Source: Sphingomonadaceae bacterium (GTDB lineage Bacteria; Pseudomonadota; Alphaproteobacteria; Sphingomonadales; Sphingomonadaceae). Taken from it: DNA of 18,324 nucleotides. Under the pieces are notes generated by a model. That model was not told where the DNA came from and made no database searches. It saw only the letters and a list, made by a program, of their open reading frames with translations. This document shows, piece after piece, positions 5,516-11,371 of this stretch; the first letter of the stretch is position 1, and the number at the start of each line of letters is the position of its first letter. The stretch is from positions 1-18,324 of the forward strand of contig CANEVG010000021.1 in NCBI GenBank assembly GCA_947442095.1, given 5' to 3'. The translations under genes were made by a program, and so were the position numbers.

Positions 5516-8344
5516 CTAGTCTAGCCCGGAGCGATTACGGTTCATCTGCACCAACCGGGCCACTAAGGCCAGCTTTCGTTGCCGCAATCGTTGCTGTTCG
5601 GCGAAGGTTTCGTCGGAAAACTCCGCCTCGTGGCGCTGCGTGGCCTCTGCCAGCGCAGCCTCGACGGCCGGCAGACCAACCAGCAAGCCGACCGCTTCGG
5701 CGAGTTCCTCCGCCGCTGCCTCCGCCTTGCCGTCCAGAAAACCGAATCGCATTCCGGCATAATCATCCGCCGTCGGTGCCCTGAGGCCCCGTTTCGCCAA
5801 TATGGTAAGAACATCTTGGCTTTCAAGCGGCTGCGGTCCGTTTCGGGGCATCTCCGTGAGGCCGATAAGGGCATCGAGCAGGTCGGCTAACGCGGGGTCT
5901 TCCGGCTGGAGCCGCGCGAGCGCTTCGGCATGGCGCGCAATGGCCTGCGGCTGCGCGATCATGCCTGCCAGAACCGCTGCGAGAAGGCCGTGGCCTGCGC
6001 CGATGTTCTGCATCTTGGCGGTGTTGGCGGCAGAGAGCGGGGGCGGGGGGGGCTGCCACGGGCCTTTTCGGCCGGGCGCCTGCCCGCGTTGTCCACGCCC
6101 CTGAAAGCCGGGCTGGAATGGAGGCCGCTCGCGCCGTGCGTAAGCCATCTCGCCAAACCGGTCGAGCAACTCGCGGCGATAGAGCGCCTTGATATCGCCG
6201 TCGCGGATCGTGTCGGCACGGGCCATGAGCCGCGCCTTGAGGCCGGCCTTGTCCTCGGGCGTCACCAGGGGGGCGGCGGCGCGCTCGATATCCCACAGCA
6301 CCTCGACCATGCTGCGCGCCGCGCCGAGAAGGTCTTCCATCGCGGCCGCCCCGCGCTGTTTAATGAGGTCATCGGGATCGAGCCCGTCTGGCAGTACCGC
6401 GATGCGCAGCGAATGGCCCGGGCGCAGCAGCGGCAGCGCGCGGACAATCGCGCGCGTCGCGGCGCGCTGGCCTGCGGCATCACCATCGAAGCATAGCGTG
6501 GGGCACTCGGTCATGCGCCAGAGCCGCTCGATCTGGTCTTCAGTGAGCGCGGTGCCCAGCGGGGCGACCGCCTCGGCAATCCCCGCTGCCGCCAGCGCGA
6601 CAACGTCCATATATCCTTCGACCACGACCACGCGGCCCGATTGGCGCGAGGCGGGAGAGGCGCGGTGCAGGTTGTAGACCGTGCGGCCCTTGTCGAACAG
6701 AGGGGTATCGGGCGAATTCAGATACTTGGGGGAATCAGTTTTCGTCTTGTCGAGGATACGTCCACCGAAAGCGATCACCCGCCCGCGCGGATCGCAGATG
6801 GGGAGCATCAGGCGGCCGCGGAACCGGTCATAGGGATCGCGGTCCTCCACCACGATGCGCAGGCCTGCCTCGATCAGCATTTCTTCGGGAAACTGCGAAA
6901 GCGCCTCCTTCAGCGCGGTGCGGCTATCGGGCGCGTAACCGAAGCCGAAATCCTTCACGACATGGGTCGGAAACCCGCGCGAAGCGAGATAGGCCCGCGC
7001 CTGCGCGCCCTGATCCTCGGCTAGGCTCCGGACGAAGAAGGCCTGCGCTGCCTCCATGACATCATGCAGCGACTTCTGCTCTTCCGCTCGCTTCGCCGCA
7101 CGCGGATCGGGGGCGGGGACTTCCATGCCCGCCTGCAGCGCCAGTTCCTTCACGGCGTCCATGAACGGCAGGCCCTGGTGGTCGGTCATCCAGCGGATGG
7201 CATCGCCGTGGGCTCCGCAGCCGAAGCAGTTGCCGGTCAGGATATTGTCTTCGAGTGCAAAGCAATGTTCGCCGGGCACTTCGGCGCAAAAGACTTCCTC
7301 GATCCGGTCAGTCGGCGATACCGAGACGACTTGCCAGCGCAGGCGCTCGAACGCCTTGGCGGCTGCGGCATGGCGCCGGCGTGCTTCGGAGAGAAGAAAG
7401 AACGGCTCGGCAAGCGAAGACGCCACGAAATGAAGGCGATGCACGTCGCTTGCCTGTCCGTGGAGGCCCCGGCGCTTCTGGGTTGTGCGGCCAAAAGTGC
7501 TGAGGCCGAGTCGGGTTGCAATATCGCGCACGGCATCGACATGGGCAGCCGTGGCCGAATTGAGAATGACGGTTCCGTCTTTGGCGACGTGGCCATCAGC
7601 GGCGAAGTAACCCGCCAGAAAGCCCAGCAGATAGGCCTCGCTGGCGTTGTTTTCGGGAAATGCCTTCATGTGCCCGAACGACCGCCCGCCATAGATGGGC
7701 AGGAGCGATCCGTCATTGGTCCGCTCGCGATAATGGTGTGTCTGGTCCGGAAACCAGGCAGCCAGTTCGGCATCCTTCTGTCCGTGCAGGTTCACTGTGC
7801 CATCGGCGGCTTTCATCAGCGTTCCATCGCCGAAGACGATGCCGTGCCTCACGCCTTCGGGATCGATGGCCCAATCGGTGCGGCCCGCAGGGAAGGCTGC
7901 ATCAAGCCGCTGGCCGGGGCGCAACTGGCTGGTGGTTGTCTCGCTGCTGCGCCCCCTCACGAACCAGCGATGGCCGTCCGTTGCGTGAAGGGATTTTCGG
8001 ATGCCGTTGCGCGAAAGCTTGATTTCCCACAGCCGCTGCTTGCCGAAACTGCGGAAGGGCGCCGCGATCCACGCGCCGCTGCGGCTCAGCACCGTGTGCG
8101 TGTTGCCGGCTAGGTCAGCGATTGCAGCGACACCCTGGGAGGTGATGACCCGTGTCTCCCCAGCAAGGCAATGATAGAAACCCTTCTCGTCGTTGATCGT
8201 GAAGCTGGGGGTCTTCTCGTTGTGGAACGGGCAGCAGGCCTTGAACTCGCGCCCCGCCTTCTGCACCCGCACGCTGCGCCCGACCAGCGCCGAAAGCGAG
8301 ACGCGGGTGCGCAGTTCATCAAGCCATTGGGGCGTCAGGGACAT
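5516..8344 (-). CDS. dnaG: DNA primase DnaG precursor containing an in-frame intein
   Basis: DnaG makes the RNA primers for replication and is recruited by DnaB helicase. The ORF encodes 942 residues; removing residues 59-372 (an intein) leaves about 628, the usual size. The N-terminal zinc domain has Cys38-Pro-Phe-His41. The second half of the zinc motif (FYHC-FGCG) is split by the intein, so the mature ligand pair is Cys373 and Cys376 of the precursor. The catalytic core includes RFRGRLMLPI (507-516), GRVIAFGGR (521-529) and the TOPRIM acidic motifs EGYMD (576-580) and DGDAAGQ (620-626). A proline/glycine-rich linker near 730-760 leads to the C-terminal helicase-interaction domain. The start at 8344 gives a normal N-terminus. 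The gene lies 7 bp after yqeY and 31 bp before rpoD. Precursor splicing should be required for a functional zinc domain in this essential protein. Confidence 0.96.
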   Translation of the reverse strand: MSLTPQWLDELRTRVSLSALVGRSVRVQKAGREFKACCPFHNEKTPSFTINDEKGFYHCLAGETRVITSQGVAAIADLAGNTHTVLSRSGAWIAAPFRSFGKQRLWEIKLSRNGIRKSLHATDGHRWFVRGRSSETTTSQLRPGQRLDAAFPAGRTDWAIDPEGVRHGIVFGDGTLMKAADGTVNLHGQKDAELAAWFPDQTHHYRERTNDGSLLPIYGGRSFGHMKAFPENNASEAYLLGFLAGYFAADGHVAKDGTVILNSATAAHVDAVRDIATRLGLSTFGRTTQKRRGLHGQASDVHRLHFVASSLAEPFFLLSEARRRHAAAAKAFERLRWQVVSVSPTDRIEEVFCAEVPGEHCFALEDNILTGNCFGCGAHGDAIRWMTDHQGLPFMDAVKELALQAGMEVPAPDPRAAKRAEEQKSLHDVMEAAQAFFVRSLAEDQGAQARAYLASRGFPTHVVKDFGFGYAPDSRTALKEALSQFPEEMLIEAGLRIVVEDRDPYDRFRGRLMLPICDPRGRVIAFGGRILDKTKTDSPKYLNSPDTPLFDKGRTVYNLHRASPASRQSGRVVVVEGYMDVVALAAAGIAEAVAPLGTALTEDQIERLWRMTECPTLCFDGDAAGQRAATRAIVRALPLLRPGHSLRIAVLPDGLDPDDLIKQRGAAAMEDLLGAARSMVEVLWDIERAAAPLVTPEDKAGLKARLMARADTIRDGDIKALYRRELLDRFGEMAYARRERPPFQPGFQGRGQRGQAPGRKGPWQPPPPPLSAANTAKMQNIGAGHGLLAAVLAGMIAQPQAIARHAEALARLQPEDPALADLLDALIGLTEMPRNGPQPLESQDVLTILAKRGLRAPTADDYAGMRFGFLDGKAEAAAEELAEAVGLLVGLPAVEAALAEATQRHEAEFSDETFAEQQRLRQRKLALVARLVQMNRNRSGLD
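7229..8170 (-). mobile_element. DnaG intein with LAGLIDADG homing endonuclease (314 aa)
   Basis: The element is in frame inside dnaG, from Cys59 (CLAGETRV, block A) to Asn372 (NILTGN, block G), followed by the +1 nucleophile Cys373. Block B is HATDGHRWFV with Thr122 and His125 (TxxH). Block F is VFCAEVPGEHCFAL with Cys353 and His360. The penultimate residue is Gly371 where most inteins have His. By manual alignment Trp127 is at B:12, Cys353 at F:4 and Thr370 at G:5, which together form the WCT signature of class 3 inteins, but Cys1 is also present. A central endonuclease has two LAGLIDADG-type motifs, GIVFGDGTL (168-175 region; Asp173) and LLGFLAGYFAADG (239-251; Asp250), both with the catalytic acid. 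No frameshift or stop interrupts it. One sampled 60-base line inside it is 35/60 G+C, against 44/60 in a dnaG extein line, suggesting acquisition. It sits exactly before a zinc-ligand codon of a conserved motif, a typical homing site. Confidence 0.95.
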
Positions 8345-8351
8345 GCGCCCC

Positions 8352-8807
8352 TCAGCCGGCGAGCGCCGCTTTCACCAGCGCGCTCGCTTTGCCCATGTCG
8401 AGCTGGCTGCCGTGGCGGGCCTTCAGCGCGGCGACAACTTTGCCCATGTCCTTCATGGACGTCGCACCGAGTTCGGCCTTGATGACTTCGATGGCGGCCA
8501 CGACGTTCGCCTCGGCCATCTGCGCGGGGAGAAATTCCTCGATCACGGTCAGTTCGGCCTGCTCAAGGTCGGCGAGCTCCTGACGGCCGCCTTCCAGATA
8601 CAGCGCAATCGATTCGCGGCGCTGCTTGGCCATCTTCTGCAGCACGTCGACCACCAACACGTCATCGTCCGGCAAGCTGGACGTGGTTCTGAGCTCGATA
8701 TCCTTGTCTTTCAGCTTGGCGAGAATCAGCCGGACGGCAGCGAGGCGGGGCTTGTCACCGGCTTTCATCGCCGCAATCTGGGCGGCTTTGATCGTGTCGC
8801 GGATCAT
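8352..8807 (-). CDS. yqeY: GatB/YqeY domain-containing protein
   Basis: This 151-residue protein is a full-length YqeY. It opens with the family's helical N-terminus (IKAAQIAAMKAGDKPRLAAVRLILAKLKDKDIE) and has the KMAKQRRESIALYLEGGRQELADLEQAELTVIEEFLP region (~58-94). A C-terminal helical bundle of the GatB-tail type follows, with the conserved MKDMGKVVAALKARHGSQLDMGKAS at ~118-142. The fold resembles the tRNA-binding tail of amidotransferase GatB; YqeY's exact role is not settled, with tRNA-linked amidation often suggested. The ATG at 8807 is the natural start. It lies 7 bp upstream of dnaG, so the two are very likely co-transcribed, and it is divergent from carA across a 160-bp intergenic region, the usual alphaproteobacterial arrangement. 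Confidence 0.93.
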   Translation of the reverse strand: MIRDTIKAAQIAAMKAGDKPRLAAVRLILAKLKDKDIELRTTSSLPDDDVLVVDVLQKMAKQRRESIALYLEGGRQELADLEQAELTVIEEFLPAQMAEANVVAAIEVIKAELGATSMKDMGKVVAALKARHGSQLDMGKASALVKAALAG

Positions 8808-8888
8808 GGGCTACGTATTCCTGTGGATGGAGTCCCCGGTGCGGGGCCAGACCCTGTCACTTAGGCGAAACTTTCTGCCCTTGCTAGG

Positions 8889-8917
8889 TTGACGCGAGTG
8901 GGCGAGGTCCCTAGCGA
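8889..8917 (+). promoter_or_regulatory. Candidate sigma-70 promoter for carA
   Basis: TTGACG (8889-8894) is a good -35 match. It is followed after 17 bases by TAGCGA (8912-8917), a weak -10 match. It lies 50 bases before the carA ATG, in the only intergenic gap between yqeY and carA. This is a by-eye consensus match only; the -10 box is poor and no transcript evidence is available. Confidence 0.3.
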
Positions 8918-8967
8918 CCGAGCCTTAGCGACATCGCCAGAACCATGCCCACGGAGCGCCCCCTACA

Positions 8968-10137
8968 ATGGCCGACCCCGCCTACACGCACGCGCCACAA
9001 CCACATGGAGCTACGGGCGTTCTCGTCCTTGCCGATGGTTCGGTCGCCTGGGGGCGCGGCTTCGGCGCGGCGGGCACGGCGGTGGGCGAAGTGTGCTTCA
9101 ACACCGCGATGTCGGGCTATCAGGAAGTGCTGACCGATCCGTCGTACGCGGGGCAGGTGGTGACCTTCACCTTCCCGCATATCGGCAATGTCGGCACAAA
9201 CCCCGAAGACATGGAAAGCCACGATGTGCCGGGAGCGGTGGGCTGCGTGGTGCGCGAGGATGTGACCGATCCGGCGAGCTTCCGCAGCACCGAGACGCTG
9301 CAGGCATGGTTGGCGGCGCGGGGCAGGATCGGTCTTGCGGGCATCGATACGCGCGCTTTGACCCGCCGCATCCGCATGCTCGGTGCGCCCAATGCGGTGA
9401 TCGCACATGATCCGGCGGGTAATTTCGATATCCCAGCGCTGATCGCGCAGGCCAAGGACTGGCCGGGGCTGGAAGGCATGGACCTTGCCCAGCTTGTCAC
9501 GCGGGCGGAGCGCGCTGACTGGCAGGGCGGGGTGTGGAAGCTGGGGCAGGGCTATGCCCGCTCACCGCACGAAACGCGCCCGCATGTCGTGGCAATCGAT
9601 TATGGCGCGAAGGACAATATCTTCCGCAATCTGGTGAAGGCCGGCGCGCAAGTGACGGTGGTTCCAGCTGAAACGCCTCTGGATGCGGTGCTGGCGTTGA
9701 ACCCGGCGGGCGTGTTCCTTTCCAACGGGCCGGGCGATCCGGCGGCGACGGGGGTCTATGCAGTGCCGGTGATTCAGGGCCTGCTGGAGCGCGATGTGCC
9801 GGTTTTCGGCATTTGCCTTGGCCACCAGATGCTGGCGCTGGCGGCAGGCGCAAAGACGATCAAGATGCACCAGGGCCACCGCGGCGCGAACCACCCCGTG
9901 AAGCGCCATGCCGATGGCGTAGTCGAGATCACCTCAATGAACCATGGCTTTGCGGTGGACAACACGGCGTTGCCCGAGGGCGTGGAGGAGACGCATGTCT
10001 CGCTGTTCGATGGTTCGAACTGCGGCATTGCGGTGAAGGGCAAGCGCGCGTTCGGAGTGCAGTATCATCCTGAGGCGAGCCCGGGGCCGCAGGATAGTTT
10101 TTATCTGTTTGAGCGGTTTGTGGGGATGTTGGGGTGA
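8968..10137 (+). CDS. carA: Carbamoyl-phosphate synthase small (glutaminase) subunit CarA
   Basis: CarA hydrolyses glutamine and passes ammonia to CarB for making carbamoyl phosphate, the precursor of arginine and pyrimidines; it is cytoplasmic. At 389 residues it has the normal length. The N-terminal CPSase small-chain domain shows FNTAMSGYQEVLTDPSYAGQ (44-63) and the HIGNVGTN segment (71-78). The C-terminal class I glutamine amidotransferase domain has LSNGPGDP (251-258), the nucleophile loop GICLGHQ (Cys283) and the His/Glu of the triad in YHPEASPGP (His367, Glu369). The ATG at 8968 is used because the family start follows closely; the ribosome site is weak (GGAG ~15 bases upstream). Its stop overlaps a GTG start of an unrelated ORF, and carB begins only 1.18 kb further on, because foreign-looking sequence intervenes. 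Confidence 0.97.
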   Translation: MADPAYTHAPQPHGATGVLVLADGSVAWGRGFGAAGTAVGEVCFNTAMSGYQEVLTDPSYAGQVVTFTFPHIGNVGTNPEDMESHDVPGAVGCVVREDVTDPASFRSTETLQAWLAARGRIGLAGIDTRALTRRIRMLGAPNAVIAHDPAGNFDIPALIAQAKDWPGLEGMDLAQLVTRAERADWQGGVWKLGQGYARSPHETRPHVVAIDYGAKDNIFRNLVKAGAQVTVVPAETPLDAVLALNPAGVFLSNGPGDPAATGVYAVPVIQGLLERDVPVFGICLGHQMLALAAGAKTIKMHQGHRGANHPVKRHADGVVEITSMNHGFAVDNTALPEGVEETHVSLFDGSNCGIAVKGKRAFGVQYHPEASPGPQDSFYLFERFVGMLG

Positions 10138-10562
10138 CCAATTGGCGGGTCATCCTGACAGTGGTCCTGACATCGATTCTGTCAGGATACGTTGGCTGGT
10201 TGTTGGCAAAGGTGCCTGACCCATTTTCGGGAGGTACAGTCACAATTTATGGTCTCTCATGGGGGGAGGGGCCACCTCCTGCCGATGTGCCAAGGCCGAA
10301 GCAGCTGACCCCGACTATGGCAGTAGCGAAGTGCAAGATCAGAAAGTTCCGCATCGATCCAGCGACGGATGGAATGGAGCAAGCGGTGGTTGTGCTTGGA
10401 GATATATCGGCAATTGAATTCAAATGCTTACTTGATGAAGCGCAATCTTCGCTGGAAGGTGAACCTCCGCTCTCGCCTTTTTCGCCCAAGGCTCCCCCGC
10501 CTTCATACCGCCCCCTGTACATGACTTTTGATCCGTCGAGCAAAAATGCCCAATCGCACTGA
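10134..10562 (+). CDS. Unrecognised single-pass membrane protein between carA and carB
   Basis: I do not recognise this 142-residue protein. It starts with GTG in a GTGA overlap with the carA stop, which favours real, coupled translation. Residues ~4-26 (RVILTVVLTSILSGYVGWLL) form one membrane segment or signal anchor. The rest is soluble, with a possible alpha/beta stretch at ~58-105 and a proline/serine-rich C-terminus (~108-135). Base use is unlike the neighbours: bases 10201-10260 are 28/60 G+C, compared with 38/60 in carA at 10021-10080. The last five codons and stop overlap the duplicated carB 5' end, and the same TGA lies within carB itself. Before the toxin-antitoxin insertion this gene therefore probably overlapped carB in a carA-ORF-carB operon. 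A spurious ORF remains possible, but the start overlap and membrane anchor argue against it. Confidence 0.55.
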   Translation: MTNWRVILTVVLTSILSGYVGWLLAKVPDPFSGGTVTIYGLSWGEGPPPADVPRPKQLTPTMAVAKCKIRKFRIDPATDGMEQAVVVLGDISAIEFKCLLDEAQSSLEGEPPLSPFSPKAPPPSYRPLYMTFDPSSKNAQSH

Positions 10563-10604
10563 CATTTCCTCGATCCTGATCATCGGCGCTGCGCCGATGA
10601 TCAT
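10546..10604 (+). repeat. Remnant copy of the carB 5' end (left direct repeat of the toxin-antitoxin insertion)
   Basis: These 59 bases match carB bases 11313-11371 at 53 of 59 positions without gaps. Conceptual translation gives MPNRTDISSILIIGAAP against carB MPKRTDISSILIIGAGP. Similarity stops one base upstream of the ATG and just past 10604. The toxin stop codon (10603-10601) lies inside its right edge. It is a broken carB start, not a gene. Confidence 0.9.
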
Positions 10605-11014
10605 GGATTCCAAGGGTCGATCAGTTCAACGCCAGCGCCTGCAAAGTCGTTCGTGTTGCGCGTTGCCACTTTCATGCCGTGGGCTCGGGCAGTGGCCGCA
10701 ATCATGGCGTCTGCAGTCTGGATCGGCTTACCCGCCGCGCGCGCTTCGGCCAGCACGAGTCCATAGAAGCGCGAGCAAGGCTCGTCGAATGGCAGCAAGC
10801 GGTCCTGATAGGCAAGGGCGACTGTCTCGATGATCCGGATTAGTACCTCACGCGCGTTGCCCTGCGGCATCAGCGCCGCGCCCGCGCGCCATTCCGCAAG
10901 CACGATGGCGGAAAGCCAAAGCCACGGGCTTTGCGCCGCTTCCCAATCGAGCACGGCCTTGGCGGGTTCGGGCTTGGCGAGTTCGCTCCAGACGTTTGTG
11001 TCGACGATGATCAT
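10601..11014 (-). CDS. vapC: PIN-domain toxin, VapC/FitB family
   Basis: This 137-residue protein is a complete PIN-domain ribonuclease, the toxin of a type II toxin-antitoxin pair; family members cleave tRNA or other RNA and block growth unless bound by the antitoxin. The four acidic metal-binding positions are visible: Asp5 in MIIVDTNVWSE, Glu41 in LSAIVLAEWRAG, Asp102 in QTADAMIAATA and Asp123 in NTNDF. The central ILPFDEP-like RLLPFDEP and the C-terminal ELIDPW are characteristic of the FitB subgroup (Neisseria FitAB). The ATG at 11014 overlaps the antitoxin stop in an ATGA, so toxin translation is coupled to the antitoxin. It is transcribed against carA/carB and ends inside the duplicated carB fragment. 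Nothing suggests that it is inactive. Confidence 0.93.
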   Translation of the reverse strand: MIIVDTNVWSELAKPEPAKAVLDWEAAQSPWLWLSAIVLAEWRAGAALMPQGNAREVLIRIIETVALAYQDRLLPFDEPCSRFYGLVLAEARAAGKPIQTADAMIAATARAHGMKVATRNTNDFAGAGVELIDPWNP

Positions 11015-11256
11015 TCGTCTTCCTGCCCTGCATAGCTCGCCGGGCTGTCCGGCACTTCGGGCAGATCATAGCCGGGGCGGCTCAGGCGGTAGATCATCTG
11101 GCCAATGGATTCGCGTGCGGGCTGACCCTGCGGCCTCACCGCCTCAACGATCAGTTGCCGGCCTTCTTCTTCCATCGAACGGCCGTTCGCGGCGGCACGC
11201 TGGTGGAACAGGCGCTTTACGTCTTCGGGAATGTTCCGGAAGGTCAGGCTCGCCAT
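11011..11256 (-). CDS. vapB: FitA/VapB-type ribbon-helix-helix antitoxin
   Basis: This 81-residue protein begins MASLTFRNIPEDVKRLF, the N-terminal DNA-binding strand and first helix of the FitA/StbC ribbon-helix-helix family. The second helix (NGRSMEEEGRQLIVEAV, ~24-40) completes the fold. The C-terminal ~40 residues, with an acidic end, would wrap around and inhibit the PIN toxin. The start is chosen at the second ATG of an ATGATG pair, six bases after AGGAG; the first ATG (11259) would add one Met and is only three bases from the ribosome site. An upstream frame opening reaches into carB and is rejected as the start. The stop overlaps the toxin start by four bases. It probably represses its own promoter through the palindrome at 11270-11284. 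Confidence 0.9.
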   Translation of the reverse strand: MASLTFRNIPEDVKRLFHQRAAANGRSMEEEGRQLIVEAVRPQGQPARESIGQMIYRLSRPGYDLPEVPDSPASYAGQEDE

Positions 11257-11269
11257 CATGTTCTCCTCT

Positions 11270-11284
11270 GATTGCAATGCAATC
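11270..11284. promoter_or_regulatory. Candidate antitoxin operator (perfect palindrome)
   Basis: GATTGCAATGCAATC is a perfect inverted repeat (7-bp arms, one central base), immediately upstream of the antitoxin ribosome site. A further TGCAATG lies at 11291-11297. Ribbon-helix-helix antitoxins of this type usually bind such palindromes at their own promoter. The site is also only 28 bases before the carB ATG, on the opposite strand. Binding itself is inferred. Confidence 0.5.
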
Positions 11285-11312
11285 AATGTATGCAATGAAA
11301 GCATAGTCCGCA

Positions 11313-11371
11313 ATGCCCAAACGCACTGACATCTCCTCGATCCTGATCATCGGCGCCGGGCCGATTGTCAT
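11313..11371 (+). repeat. carB 5' end, right direct repeat copy
   Basis: This is the functional counterpart of the remnant at 10546-10604 (53/59 identical) and forms the first 19-20 codons of carB. Together the two copies bracket the toxin-antitoxin segment as direct repeats. Confidence 0.88.

Noticed and set aside
7064..8113. Long + strand open frame opposite the dnaG intein (349 codons)
   Set aside because: Shadow of the intein frame; no recognisable domain or ribosome site.
10528..10833. + strand frame beginning with a carB-like N-terminus
   Set aside because: Only the ~19 codons of the duplicated carB end are meaningful; the rest is antisense to the PIN toxin, so it is a chimeric non-gene.
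11257..11313. Upstream start for the antitoxin inside the carB start
   Set aside because: The added residues do not match the FitA family, and a good AGGAG ribosome site sits just before the ATGATG at 11259-11254.
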